From contig NZ_BOOJ01000066.1 of the NCBI RefSeq assembly GCF_016863175.1, positions 19,221 to 83,220 of the forward strand: DNA of 64,000 nt, in the 5' to 3' direction. Each line of letters opens with the position of its first letter. Within the stretch, counting starts at the first letter, position 1. The DNA is from Paraplanobispora siamensis (lineage in GTDB: Bacteria; Actinomycetota; Actinomycetes; Streptosporangiales; Streptosporangiaceae). The translations under genes and the position numbers were made by a program. Below the pieces are notes generated by a model. That model had not been told where the DNA came from and did no database searches. It saw only the letters and a list, made by a program, of their open reading frames with translations. Below, in pieces: positions 50,552-59,506 of the stretch.

Positions 50552-52021
50552 TCAGGCCCAGGAGCGGGAGCGGTCGACGGCCTTGAGCCAGCGCGCGTAG
50601 GCGGCGTCGTCGCGCTGACCGGGGTCGAAGCGCCGCTGCAGGTTCCAGGTGGCGCGCAGCTCGCCGGGGGAGGACCACAGCCCGGAGCCGAGCCCGGCCA
50701 GGAAGGCCGCTCCCAGCGCGGTGGTCTCCTGGATCGCCGGGCGCTCGACCGGGGTGCCGAGCTGGTCGGCCTGGAACTGCATGAGCAGGTCGTTGCCGCT
50801 CGCGCCGCCGTCGGCCTTCAGCGCGGGCATCTTCAGGCCCGCGGCGCCCGTCATGACCTCCACGACGTCCCGCACCTCGAACGCGATCGCCTCCAGGGTC
50901 GCCCGGGCCAGGTGGCCCCGGGTGGTGCCCCGGGTGATGCCGAAGATGGTGCCGCGGGCGTCGGGGTCCCAGTGCGGCGCGCCGAGGCCGGTCAGGGCGG
51001 GGACGAACACCACGCCGCCGCTGTCGGGGACCGTGCGCGCCAGCGCCTCGGACTCGGGCGCGGTGTCGATCAGCCCGAGCCCGTCGCGCAGCCACTGCAC
51101 GGCGGCCCCGGTGACGAAGATCGAGCCCTCCAGGGCGTAGGTGATCTCTCCTGACGGCGTCTGCCAGGCCACCGTGGTCAGCAGCCCCGCCTCCGACCTG
51201 ACGATCTCGTTGCCGGTGTTGATCAGGATGAAGGATCCTGTCCCGTAGGTGCATTTCACATCGCCCGGGGCGAAACAGGTCTGCCCGAAAAGCGCGGCCT
51301 GCTGGTCTCCGGCCATGCCGCTGATCGGCAGGTCCAGGCCGAGGAAGGCCTCGGGGTCGGTCCGGCCGATCTCGCCGTGGTTCGGCACGATCTCCGGCAG
51401 CGCGTTCTCCGGAACGCCGAACAGCTCGCACAGCTCCGCCGACCAGCCGCCCGCCTCCAGGTCGTACAGGAGCGTGCGGGAGGCGTTGGAGGGGTCGGTG
51501 ACGTGCCGGGCGCCCCCGGTCATCCGGGCCACCAGATAGGAGTCCACGGTGCCGACGACCGCCCGGCCCCCGGTCACCTCCTCCCAGGAGCGGGGGTCGT
51601 TCTCGGCCATCCAGGTGAACTTGCTGCCGGTGAAGTAGGGATCCAGCCGCAGGCCGGTCAGCTCGGCGACCCGCGGTTCGTGGCCCGCCTCGCGCAGGCG
51701 CGCGCAGACGCCGGCGGTACGGCGGTCCTGCCAGACGATCGCGGGCCGGGGCGCGGCGAGGGTGCGGGCCTCCCAGACCACGGCCGTCTCGCGCTGGTTG
51801 GTGATGCCGACGCAGGATGGAGTGGTGCCCGACCGGTCCAGTGCGATCCGGCAGGCGGCCAGCGTCGCCTGCCAGATCTCCTCGGGGACGTGCTCCACCC
51901 AGCTGGGCTCGGGGAAGTGCTGGGCGAACTCCCGGTATCCGCGCCCGTCGATCCGTCCGTCCTCGTTCACGATGAGCGCGGTGACTCCGGTGGTACCGGC
52001 GTCGATCGCGAGAACCGGCAT
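50552..52021 (-). CDS. glpK: Glycerol kinase
   Basis: FGGY-family kinase giving glycerol 3-phosphate. N-terminal phosphate site AIDAGTTGVTALI, GITNQRET, VWQDRRT, the ATP-binding GTGSFILINTG, and ALKADGGASGNDLLMQF near the C-terminus all agree with GlpK, and 489 residues is near normal. GAGGAG is 7 nt before ATG. No glpF or glpD lies beside it. Divergent from pfkA with a DasR-like site between. Confidence 0.94.
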   Translation of the reverse strand: MPVLAIDAGTTGVTALIVNEDGRIDGRGYREFAQHFPEPSWVEHVPEEIWQATLAACRIALDRSGTTPSCVGITNQRETAVVWEARTLAAPRPAIVWQDRRTAGVCARLREAGHEPRVAELTGLRLDPYFTGSKFTWMAENDPRSWEEVTGGRAVVGTVDSYLVARMTGGARHVTDPSNASRTLLYDLEAGGWSAELCELFGVPENALPEIVPNHGEIGRTDPEAFLGLDLPISGMAGDQQAALFGQTCFAPGDVKCTYGTGSFILINTGNEIVRSEAGLLTTVAWQTPSGEITYALEGSIFVTGAAVQWLRDGLGLIDTAPESEALARTVPDSGGVVFVPALTGLGAPHWDPDARGTIFGITRGTTRGHLARATLEAIAFEVRDVVEVMTGAAGLKMPALKADGGASGNDLLMQFQADQLGTPVERPAIQETTALGAAFLAGLGSGLWSSPGELRATWNLQRRFDPGQRDDAAYARWLKAVDRSRSWA

Positions 52022-52040
52022 GCGAGCACTCCTCTTCATT

Positions 52041-52052
52041 TGGTCTAGACCA
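52041..52052. promoter_or_regulatory. DasR-like (dre) palindrome
   Basis: TGGTCTAGACCA is a perfect 12-bp palindrome identical to the core of the actinomycete DasR response element (ACTGGTCTAGACCAGT). It lies 20 bp before the glpK start and 110 bp before pfkA. Other GntR/HutC regulators bind similar sequences. Confidence 0.75.
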
Positions 52053-52162
52053 TTGGCCTGTGGGGAAGGCAGAATGCGAACGTCGGCGGCGAAATCCACC
52101 GCCGGCCGCTTCACCCCACTTAGTCTGGCCGTCTCGCCTCGGAACCACCACCGGAGGATGCC

Positions 52163-53188
52163 ATGCGTATTGGAGTGTTGACCGGGGGCGGCGACTGCCC
52201 CGGCCTGAACGCCGTTATCCGCGCCGTCGTGCGCAAGGGTGTGGGCGTATATGGACATGAGTTCGTCGGATTCCGCGACGGCTGGCGTGGCCCGCTCGAG
52301 GGCGAGACCATGCCGCTGGACATCCAGGCCGTCAGGGGGATCCTGCCGCGCGGCGGCACGATCCTGGGCTCGTCGCGGACCAACCCGATCAAGATTGAGG
52401 GCGGCGTCGAGAAGATCAAGGACAACCTCGCCTCCATGGGGGTCGACGCCCTCATCGCGATCGGCGGCGAGGACACCCTCGGTGTCGCCAAGCAGCTCTT
52501 CGACAAGGACGTGAAGGTCGTCGGGGTGCCCAAGACGATCGACAACGACCTCAACGCCACCGACTACACCTTCGGATTCGACACCGCCGTCAACATCGCC
52601 ATGGAGGCGATCGACCGGCTGCACACCACCGCCGAGTCCCACCACCGCGCGCTGATCTGCGAGGTCATGGGCCGTCACGCGGGCTGGATCGCGCTGCACG
52701 CGGGCATGGCGGCGGGCGCCAACGTCATCCTCATCCCGGAGAAGCCCTTCGACATCGACCGGGTCTGCGCCTACGTCGAGTCCCGCTTCAAGACCCGCTA
52801 CGCGCCGATCATCGTGGTCGCCGAGGGCGCCCACCCGATCGAGGGCCAGATGGCCCTGCAGGACGGGGAGCTCGACGCCTTCGGCCACGTCCGGCTGGGC
52901 GGCATCGGCGAGACGCTCGCCAAGGAGATCGAGAAGCGGATCGGCAAGGAGGCCCGCACCACCGTGCTCGGCCACATCCAGCGCGGCGGCACGCCCACCG
53001 CCTTCGACCGGGTCCTCGCCACCCGCTTCGGCCTGCGGGCCATCGACGCGGTGCACGAGGGCGAGTTCGGCACGATGGTCGCCCTGCGGGGCACCGAGAT
53101 CGTCCCGGTCGGCCTGGACGAGGCGACCAGCGAGCTGAAGACCGTGCCGGTCAGCCGCTACGCGGAGGCGGAGGTCTTCTTCGGCTGA
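52163..53188 (+). CDS. pfkA: 6-phosphofructokinase
   Basis: Phosphorylates fructose 6-phosphate. GVLTGGGDCPGLNAVIR, PKTIDNDLNATDYTFGFDTA and HIQRGGTPTAFDR are diagnostic. In the nucleotide pocket GGEDTLG replaces GGDGS, and Lys (PKTIDND) replaces Gly of the ATP-type PGTIDND. Those residues occur in the PPi-dependent enzyme of Amycolatopsis, but related actinobacterial enzymes with similar sequence use ATP, so the donor is undecided. Order pfkA-macS/macR matches Streptomyces. Confidence 0.94.
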   Translation: MRIGVLTGGGDCPGLNAVIRAVVRKGVGVYGHEFVGFRDGWRGPLEGETMPLDIQAVRGILPRGGTILGSSRTNPIKIEGGVEKIKDNLASMGVDALIAIGGEDTLGVAKQLFDKDVKVVGVPKTIDNDLNATDYTFGFDTAVNIAMEAIDRLHTTAESHHRALICEVMGRHAGWIALHAGMAAGANVILIPEKPFDIDRVCAYVESRFKTRYAPIIVVAEGAHPIEGQMALQDGELDAFGHVRLGGIGETLAKEIEKRIGKEARTTVLGHIQRGGTPTAFDRVLATRFGLRAIDAVHEGEFGTMVALRGTEIVPVGLDEATSELKTVPVSRYAEAEVFFG

Positions 53189-53217
53189 CGGCTGACGGCT
53201 GACGGCTGACGGCTGAC
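53183..53217 (+). repeat. Five GGCTGAC heptamers over the pfkA stop
   Basis: Five perfect 7-bp units begin with the pfkA stop codon; because the period is 7, TGA occurs in all three frames within 22 bp. This would end any frameshifted or read-through translation. It may simply be slippage of the terminal codons. Confidence 0.9.
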
Positions 53218-53238
53218 GGCCGTCGCCTACCGCCCGCA

Positions 53239-53274
53239 CCGGGCCGGGACCGCCTCTCCGGCGGCCCGGCCCGG
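53239..53274 (+). terminator. Hairpin terminator after pfkA
   Basis: CCGGGCCGGG-A-CCGCC pairs with GGCGGCCCGGCCCGG: 15 bp with one bulged A and a TCTCC loop. Located 51 bp after the stop codon; no T-run. Confidence 0.75.
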
Positions 53275-53369
53275 CTCGTTCCGGCCCGTCCCGGCGTGCA
53301 AGCCGTTTGCAAGCGGTCCGTCCTAACCTCGCGTGCGCAAGGCGGTTCACCGCCCGGCATCCCCTCCAA

Positions 53370-53417
53370 GTACGGCTTGCGCCTCGATCAGGCGGCCCAC
53401 GGAGGCGCAAGCCGTAC
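53370..53417. promoter_or_regulatory. 16-bp perfect inverted repeat upstream of macS
   Basis: GTACGGCTTGCGCCTC and GAGGCGCAAGCCGTAC are perfect arms around a 16-bp centre. It lies 95 bp before the macS start, among other GCAAGC/GCTTGC motifs (53296-53345). It could be a terminator or a regulator site; the first 12 bases recur at 62715, before the LytTR gene. The rest of the 320-bp pfkA-macS gap shows no gene. Confidence 0.6.
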
Positions 53418-53510
53418 GATCTCCCGCCGGAGGGCGGGGGACGCCCCGGCGGCCCGCGCGGCCGCGTCGTCGCAGCGTGCGGCCGGTGACAGGGCCGGTA
53501 GGGTCGAGTG

Positions 53511-54623
53511 GTGACGGCAGTAGAGGGCTCGTTCTGGCGGACCGTCGCGGTCTTCCGCGCCGCCTCCCTCGCGTACGCGCTGGTGGTGTTCCTCCGCGCC
53601 GGGGGCTACGCCGACCCGGCGGTCGGCTGGCTGGTGCTCGGCGTCATGGCCCTGTGGACCGTCGCCACCGTCTTCGCCTACTCCATCGAGGAGTTCAGGG
53701 GCCGGCCGCTGCTGGCCGCCGACATGCTCGTCACCGTGGGGTGCCTGCTCGCCACCCCCGCGGTGCAGGGGGGCTACCAGGAGGACAGCCTGCCGATCAC
53801 CGCCACCTGGATGGGCGGCGCGGTGCTGGCCTGGGGGGTGTACGGCGGGCGCCGGGCGGGAGCGGTGGCGGCCGCCATCGTGTCGCTGGCCGACCTGTGG
53901 ACGCGCGGGGCGGGCGGCATGGAGTTCGAGAAGCTGCCGATCAACGGGACCGTGCTGCTGTTCCTGGCGGGCGTGCTGGTCGGGCACGTCGCCCGCCTGG
54001 CCAGGAAGGCCGAGGCGCGCATGCAGGAGGCGATCGAGCTGGAGGCCGCCGGCCGGGAGCGCGAGCGGCTCGCGCGGGGCATCCACGACTCGGTGCTGCA
54101 GGTGCTGGCCCTGGTGCAGCGGCGCGGGCAGGAGGTCGGCGGCGAGGCGGCGGAGCTGGGCCGGCTGGCCGGGGAGCAGGAGGCCGCGCTGCGCGAGCTG
54201 GTCAGCCTCCGGCCCGGCACGCCCGCGGAGGGCTCGGCGGACCTGCGCGTCCTGCTGCAGCGGTACGGCTCCGGCTCGGTCACGGTCTCGGTCCCCGGCA
54301 CCCCGCTGACCCTGCCGGCCGCCGTGGCCGCGGAGCTGGCCGCGGCCGTCGGGGCCGCCCTGGACAACGTCGCCCGGCACTGCGGGGAGCGGGCCCCCGC
54401 GTGGGTGTTCGCCGAGAGCGACGACGGGATCGTCACCGTGACCGTCCGCGACGAGGGGCCGGGCATCCCCGAGGGCCGCCTGGAGCAGGCCGCCGCCACC
54501 GGGCGGCTGGGCATGGCCCAGTCGATCCGCGGGCGGGTGGAGGATCTGGGCGGGACGGTCACGGTCGTCTCCGCTCCCGGCAGGGGCACCGAGATCGAGA
54601 TGTCCGTCCCGCAGCCGTGCTAG
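53511..54623 (+). CDS. macS: MacS-family sensor histidine kinase
   Basis: Membrane sensor with about five N-terminal helices of the DUF5931 type (from about 10 to 165), a short coiled linker and a HisKA_3-like dimerisation helix with the phosphorylated His in ARGIHDSVLQVLALVQRRG (about 185-203). The ATPase domain has AALDNVARHCG (N box) and DEGPGIPEGRL. TAGGGT ends 5 nt before GTG, with no Shine-Dalgarno, suggesting leaderless translation. Partner of the next gene; in Streptomyces MacRS affects morphology and lipoprotein/membrane genes. Confidence 0.9.
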   Translation: MTAVEGSFWRTVAVFRAASLAYALVVFLRAGGYADPAVGWLVLGVMALWTVATVFAYSIEEFRGRPLLAADMLVTVGCLLATPAVQGGYQEDSLPITATWMGGAVLAWGVYGGRRAGAVAAAIVSLADLWTRGAGGMEFEKLPINGTVLLFLAGVLVGHVARLARKAEARMQEAIELEAAGRERERLARGIHDSVLQVLALVQRRGQEVGGEAAELGRLAGEQEAALRELVSLRPGTPAEGSADLRVLLQRYGSGSVTVSVPGTPLTLPAAVAAELAAAVGAALDNVARHCGERAPAWVFAESDDGIVTVTVRDEGPGIPEGRLEQAAATGRLGMAQSIRGRVEDLGGTVTVVSAPGRGTEIEMSVPQPC

Positions 54624-54679
54624 AAGCCGCTCTCCCAGGTGATCGCCGGGGCCGGGGGTCGTCGTCCTAAGCTGGTCGG

Positions 54680-55318
54680 ATGCGCGTGATGGTGGTGGAC
54701 GACCACCCGATGTGGCGGGACGGGGTGGCCAGGGACCTGGCCGAGGCCGGATACGAGGTGGTGGCCGCGGTCGGCGAGGGCGCCCAGGCGCTGCGCGTGG
54801 CCGCGGCCGTACGGCCCGAGATCGTCGTACTGGACCTGCAACTGCCCGACCTGTCCGGGGTGGAGGTGGCCAGGGGCCTGGCCGCGGCGGATCCGCCGCC
54901 CCGGGTGCTGGTGCTGTCGGCCAGCGGCGAGCAGGACGACGTGCTGGAGGCGGTCAAGGCCGGTGCTGCCGGATACCTGCTGAAGTCGGCGAGCAAGGAG
55001 GACTTCCTGGAGGCCGTGCGCCGCACCGCCGAGGGCGACGCGGTGTTCACCCCCGGGCTGGCCGGCCTCGTGCTGGGGGAGTACCGTCGGCTGGCCGCCC
55101 AACCCGCCCCGGCGCAGGGCCCGAGTCTGACCGAGCGGGAGACCGAGGTGCTCCGGCTGGTCGCCAAGGGTCTGTCCTACAAGCAGATCGCCGAGCGGCT
55201 GGTGCTCTCGCACCGGACCGTCCAGAACCACGTGCAGAACACGCTGAACAAGCTCCAGCTCCACAACCGCGTCGAACTGGTGCGCTACGCCATCGAGCAA
55301 GGACTCGACGAGTCGTAG
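54680..55318 (+). CDS. macR: MacR-type NarL/FixJ response regulator
   Basis: Receiver domain with the acidic pair DDHPMWRDG, phosphorylated Asp in VVLDLQLPDLSG (about 53) and Lys of YLLKSAS; C-terminal LuxR HTH (SLTERETEVLRLVAKGLSYKQIAERLVLSHRTVQNHVQN). TAAGCT ends 6 nt before ATG, so it may also be transcribed on its own as a leaderless mRNA. Cognate to macS upstream. Confidence 0.91.
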   Translation: MRVMVVDDHPMWRDGVARDLAEAGYEVVAAVGEGAQALRVAAAVRPEIVVLDLQLPDLSGVEVARGLAAADPPPRVLVLSASGEQDDVLEAVKAGAAGYLLKSASKEDFLEAVRRTAEGDAVFTPGLAGLVLGEYRRLAAQPAPAQGPSLTERETEVLRLVAKGLSYKQIAERLVLSHRTVQNHVQNTLNKLQLHNRVELVRYAIEQGLDES

Positions 55319-55426
55319 GCAGGACTAAAGTGACCGGGACGCGGCGTTGCCAGATAGCGGTTCCGCGAGACACTGACTCCAGCGGTACGTTCCCCGTCCC
55401 CCGCCTGTTCCACCGGAGGTTCCACC

Positions 55427-56629
55427 ATGACCATGTCCGCCCTGGGCGAGCCCTGCGTTCTGCTCAAGCTGGGCGAGGTCGTCCTCAAGGGAAACAACCG
55501 CGAGGTCTTCGAACGGCGGCTGCAGGCCAACATCCGTGCGGCCCTGAAGGAGTTCCCCTTCAAGGTCGACCTGCGCCAGCGTCACGGCGTCATCGCGGTC
55601 TTCCTGCCCGAGGGGACCAGTGCGGAGGTCGCCGACGCGGTCGCCGAGCGGATCACCTACGTTCCCGGACTGGTCTGGGTCCACCGGGCCTGGCGGGTGG
55701 CCAAGGACCCGGGCGCCGTCACCAAGGCCGCCATCGAGCTGCTGGCCGACCGCGAGGACGTCAGGCGCGGCGTCTCCTTCGCCGTGCGCTCGCGCCGCCG
55801 CGACAAGCGCTTCCCCCTGACCTCCATGCAGATCGACCGCACGGTCGGCGGCGAGCTCAACGACATCTACGGCCTGCCGGTCGACCTGAAGAACCCCGAG
55901 CTGGTGGTCTCCATCGAGGTGGACCGCGACGAGGTCTTCGTCTACACCGGCGGCCTGCCCGGCCAGGGCGGCCTGCCGGTCGGCACCAGCGGCCGCGGCC
56001 TGGTCCTGATGTCGGGCGGCATCGACTCGCCGGTGGCCGCCTACCGGATGATGCGCCGCGGCCTGCGCGTGGACTTCCTGCACTTCTCCGGGATCCCGTT
56101 CACCACCTCGGAGTCCATCTACAAGGCCTACGCGCTGGTGCGGGCGCTGGACAGGTTCCAGGGTGGGTCCCGTCTGTGGGTCGTCCCGTTCGGCAAGGCG
56201 CAGCAGTCCATCAAGGCCTCCGGCCAGGACCGCCTGGCCGTCATCGCGCAGCGCCGCCTGATGCTGAAGACCGCCGAGGAGGTCGCCCACCGGCTGCGCG
56301 CCGGCGCGCTGGTGACCGGCGACTCCCTGGGCCAGGTCTCCTCCCAGACCCTGCAGAACATCACCGCCCAGGACGACGCGGTCGACCTGCCGATCCTGCG
56401 CCCGCTCATCGGTCTCGACAAGACCGAGATCATGGCCACCGCCCGCAGGATCGGCACGCTGGCGATCTCCGAGCTCCCCGACGAGGACTGCTGCACCCTG
56501 CTGGCCCCCCGCCGTGCGGAGACCGCCGCCAAGATCGCCGATCTGAAGCAGATCGAGAAGCGCCTCGACGCCGAGGAGCTCGCGGTCCAGCTCGCCGACT
56601 CCCTGCAGGAGTACAAGCTGGAGGGCTGA
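55427..56629 (+). CDS. thiI: tRNA 4-thiouridine synthase ThiI
   Basis: N-terminal ferredoxin-like and THUMP domains (to about 165), then the adenylating PP-loop LMSGGIDSPVAAYRMM. It makes s4U8 in tRNA and may supply sulfur for thiamine. The C-terminal rhodanese domain of the E. coli enzyme is absent, as is usual in many bacteria. The CCTLLAP cysteines remain. GGAGG is 7 nt before ATG. Confidence 0.94.
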   Translation: MTMSALGEPCVLLKLGEVVLKGNNREVFERRLQANIRAALKEFPFKVDLRQRHGVIAVFLPEGTSAEVADAVAERITYVPGLVWVHRAWRVAKDPGAVTKAAIELLADREDVRRGVSFAVRSRRRDKRFPLTSMQIDRTVGGELNDIYGLPVDLKNPELVVSIEVDRDEVFVYTGGLPGQGGLPVGTSGRGLVLMSGGIDSPVAAYRMMRRGLRVDFLHFSGIPFTTSESIYKAYALVRALDRFQGGSRLWVVPFGKAQQSIKASGQDRLAVIAQRRLMLKTAEEVAHRLRAGALVTGDSLGQVSSQTLQNITAQDDAVDLPILRPLIGLDKTEIMATARRIGTLAISELPDEDCCTLLAPRRAETAAKIADLKQIEKRLDAEELAVQLADSLQEYKLEG

Positions 56630-56666
56630 CCGGGGACCCGCGAAAGAGGGCGTACGCCATACCGGG

Positions 56667-56685
56667 AGGGGACTTTGGTCCCCTT
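56667..56685 (+). promoter_or_regulatory. DosR/DevR-like box before chemoreceptor gene
   Basis: The core GGGACTTTGGTCCC matches 13 of 14 bases of the DosR consensus TTSGGGACTWWAGTCCCSAA, with dyad arms GGGGAC/GTCCCC. DosR-type regulators answer hypoxia and nitric oxide. The same dyad could instead form a small hairpin in the mRNA. Downstream, TCTCATCT (56691) can pair with AGATGAGA (56732) over the start codon. Confidence 0.55.
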
Positions 56686-56738
56686 AGTGATCTCATCTCC
56701 TCGCCGATGGATCCGGCGCAACCGCAGATGAAGATGAG

Positions 56739-58382
56739 ATGAGAACCGCCATGAGCACGCCCGCAGCATCACAACGCGCACCCCGCACGTTCATGTCCGC
56801 CGTCCGCGACCGCGGAGTCGGCACGAAGATCCTCGCCTCCGTCGTCGTCGCCGTCCTGATGGGCGGTCTGGTCGGCGTGCTCGGCATCACCGCGCTGAGT
56901 TCGTCCAACGACAACGCCCAGGCGATGTACACCGACAACTTCATCGGGCTGGAGAGCGCGACCAAGATGCGCCGGCTGACCATCCAGCTGCGCCTGGACA
57001 CCGCCAACCACGCCGTCTCGGTGGAGGCGTCGGACAAGGCCAACTACGAGGCCGCGATCAAGGACACCGAAAGCCAGCTGCGCAAGGCCGTGGCCGAGTA
57101 CGCCGGCCGCAACCCCACCGCTGAGCAGACTGTCGCCGTGCGGGACTTCGAGCAGGCGCTGGACGCCTACGTCGCGGTGCGCGACAGCGAGCTGGTCCCC
57201 GCCAGCCAGGCCGATGACATGGCCGGCTGGGCCGCGGCGCGTGACGAGAAGGCCAACCCCGCCATCGAACGGATGTTCGCCGCGCTGGGGGCCGTGATCG
57301 ACTCGGAGAAGCATGCCGCCGCCGCCGAGGCGGACGCCGCCGCCCGCGTCTACGAGAGCAACCGCACCAGGATGATCGTCGCCTTGGCCGTGGGCATGGT
57401 GGCCGCGCTGGGCCTGGGAGTGGCCGCCTCCCGCGGCATCGTCGGCGGGCTGCGCCGGGTGCAGACGGTGGCCGAGGGCCTGAAGGACGGCGACCTGACC
57501 CGCGCCGCGAACCTGGCCTCGGCCGACGAGGTCGGCCGCACCGGAGCGGCGCTGGACGCGGCCGTGGGCAACCTGCGCGAGCTGGTGGGCACCATCGACG
57601 CCGCCGCCTCCGGGGTGTCGGCCACCGCCCAGCAGGTCTCGACGGTCTCCACCCAGATCGCCGCGGGCGCGGAGGAGACCTCGGCGCAGGCCGGGGTGGT
57701 CTCGGCCGCGGCCGAGCAGGTCTCCTCCAACGTGCAGACCGTGGCGGCCGGCTCCGAGCAGATGGGCGCCTCGATCGCGGAGATCTCCGCAGGCGCCGCC
57801 GAGGCGGCCAAGGTGGCCGCCCAGGCGGTGCACGTGGCCGAGGCCACCAACGCCTCCATCGCCACGCTGGGCGAGTCCTCCCGGGAGATCGGTCAGGTGG
57901 TCAAGACCATCACCTCGATCGCCGAGCAGACCAACCTGCTGGCGCTGAACGCCACCATCGAGGCGGCGCGGGCCGGGGACGCCGGCAAGGGCTTCGCCGT
58001 GGTGGCCGGGGAGGTCAAGGACCTGGCCCAGGAGACCGCCAAGGCCACCGAGGACATCGCCCGGCGGGTGGAGGCCATCCAGGCCGGCACGGACGCGGCG
58101 GTGGCCGCGATCGGGGAGATCGCCGGGGTGATCGAGAAGATCAACGACTACCAGACCGCCATCGCCAGCGCGGTGGAGGAGCAGAGCGCCACCACCGGGG
58201 AGATGAACCGCAACGTGACCGAGGCGGCCAGCTCGTCGGAGGAGATCGCGGTCAACATCACCGGGGTGGCCGACGCCGCGCAGTCCACCGCGCAGGCCAT
58301 CGCCCAGGCGCAGGAGGCGACCGCGTCGCTGGCGCGGATGTCGGGTGAGCTGAGCGGTCTGGTGACCCGCTTCCGCTTCTGA
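56739..58382 (+). CDS. Methyl-accepting chemotaxis protein
   Basis: Helix 1 at about 27-50, a four-helix-bundle sensor outside (to 202), helix 2 at 208-228, a HAMP domain (229-285) and a signalling domain with the tip [35 protein letters not shown]. Receptors act with CheA/CheW, which are not encoded here. In actinomycetes such genes are seen in genera with motile spores, and in some that are not motile. ATG 56751 is an equally possible start; no good Shine-Dalgarno for either. Confidence 0.93.
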   Translation: MRTAMSTPAASQRAPRTFMSAVRDRGVGTKILASVVVAVLMGGLVGVLGITALSSSNDNAQAMYTDNFIGLESATKMRRLTIQLRLDTANHAVSVEASDKANYEAAIKDTESQLRKAVAEYAGRNPTAEQTVAVRDFEQALDAYVAVRDSELVPASQADDMAGWAAARDEKANPAIERMFAALGAVIDSEKHAAAAEADAAARVYESNRTRMIVALAVGMVAALGLGVAASRGIVGGLRRVQTVAEGLKDGDLTRAANLASADEVGRTGAALDAAVGNLRELVGTIDAAASGVSATAQQVSTVSTQIAAGAEETSAQAGVVSAAAEQVSSNVQTVAAGSEQMGASIAEISAGAAEAAKVAAQAVHVAEATNASIATLGESSREIGQVVKTITSIAEQTNLLALNATIEAARAGDAGKGFAVVAGEVKDLAQETAKATEDIARRVEAIQAGTDAAVAAIGEIAGVIEKINDYQTAIASAVEEQSATTGEMNRNVTEAASSSEEIAVNITGVADAAQSTAQAIAQAQEATASLARMSGELSGLVTRFRF

Positions 58383-58421
58383 CACCCGGCGCAGGAGGCG
58401 GCAGGATCCATCTTCGGGCGC

Positions 58422-58458
58422 AGGCCCCGGTTCCACGGAATCCGTGGAACCGGGGCCT
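58422..58458. terminator. Bidirectional terminator, 18-bp perfect stem
   Basis: AGGCCCCGGTTCCACGGA and its exact reverse complement are separated by a single A. Located between the convergent MCP and CheY-like genes; serves both strands. Confidence 0.85.
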
Positions 58459-58543
58459 TGCCTCTTTCCGTGATCCCCTCTGAGGCCTCTTCCGTGTTCC
58501 CCGCCGTGCGCCTCTTAGACACGCCTCCGCGCGCCCCGGTCCG

Positions 58544-58927
58544 TCACAGGCGGCTCTGCGCCACCCGGGCCAGCAGGGCCTCGACGCGGTCGGGAAGCTC
58601 ACGGGGGCTGAACGGCTTGGTCATGTAGTCGTCGACGCCGGCGGCGAAGGCCTCCGTCACGTCGTCCTTCTCCGACTTGGCGGTCAACATGAGCACGGCC
58701 ACGTCCTGCCCGCCCGGCATCCCGCGGATCCGCGCGCACACCTCGGGACCGGTGAGCCCCGGCATCATCCAGTCGAGGATGACCAGGTCCGGCCGCCCTT
58801 CGGCCCACTTCTCCAACGCCATGTGACCGTCGTCGGCCGTCCGTACCTCGTGCCCCGCCTTCTTGAGCAGGAAGCTGATCATAAACTGGATGTCGGAGTC
58901 GTCCTCCACGACCAGGACATTGGCCAT
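58544..58927 (-). CDS. CheY-like single-domain response regulator
   Basis: Receiver domain only: VVEDDSDI, phosphorylated Asp in VILDWMMPGLTGPE (about 52), Thr in MLTAKS and Lys in DYMTKPFSPRELPDRV. With no output domain, it acts through protein contact. It converges on the MCP gene, but its helix 4 region is closer to stand-alone PleD/DivK-like receivers than to flagellar CheY, so a link to chemotaxis is only by position. ATG preferred to an adjacent GTG. Confidence 0.88.
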   Translation of the reverse strand: MANVLVVEDDSDIQFMISFLLKKAGHEVRTADDGHMALEKWAEGRPDLVILDWMMPGLTGPEVCARIRGMPGGQDVAVLMLTAKSEKDDVTEAFAAGVDDYMTKPFSPRELPDRVEALLARVAQSRL

Positions 58928-59057
58928 CACCCCACCCCCCGGATAGACCCCCTAGTCCCGGAATTCCCTGCTGGGTGGGATTAATTCAACTCTGAAGGGC
59001 TTTGCCAAAGCTTGAAGCGTTCTGCGGCGGTCCGTACCCCCTGCCGCCCGAAGGCGC

Positions 59058-59342
59058 TCAGTCGACTTTGAAGGGGTCGTGCTCGGCCAGGAGCTTGTCC
59101 AGACGTGCCTGGTCGACTCGGCTGGCGACCTCGGAGAACTCCTGGCGGTCGCGCACGCACTTGGCCAGGGTGAAGGTCGAGGTGATGACGTACAGCACCC
59201 CGATGACCAGGAAGCCGCGCACCCACCTGTCGACCGGCAGATAGATCAGGCCGATGGTGACCGCCGAGACCGAGATCCCGAAGGACAGGATCGACTGGAT
59301 GTAGAACGCCTGGGTGTTCTTGGGCTGGATCGCTTTCGTCAT
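59058..59342 (-). CDS. YiaA/YiaB family two-helix membrane protein
   Basis: A 94-residue inner-membrane protein with two helices (about 14-34 and 45-63) and the family pattern FYIQSILSFGISVSAVTIGLIYLPV, followed by a charged cytoplasmic tail. Function unknown. ATG chosen by the family's usual N-terminus; weak ribosome site. Confidence 0.85.
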   Translation of the reverse strand: MTKAIQPKNTQAFYIQSILSFGISVSAVTIGLIYLPVDRWVRGFLVIGVLYVITSTFTLAKCVRDRQEFSEVASRVDQARLDKLLAEHDPFKVD

Positions 59343-59506
59343 GGGACCACGATCCGGGACCGGCCCGCCCCGGCGCATGAGCGCGGATACTCAGTTACTC
59401 ATGAGTACGGCTCACGGGCGGGTACGGCCGGCGGCTTGTGGCCGTGGCCGTACCCGGCTCGGGGATGCTCGTGGCGGTCATCGCGTGATCGGGGAACGGG
59501 CCGGGA

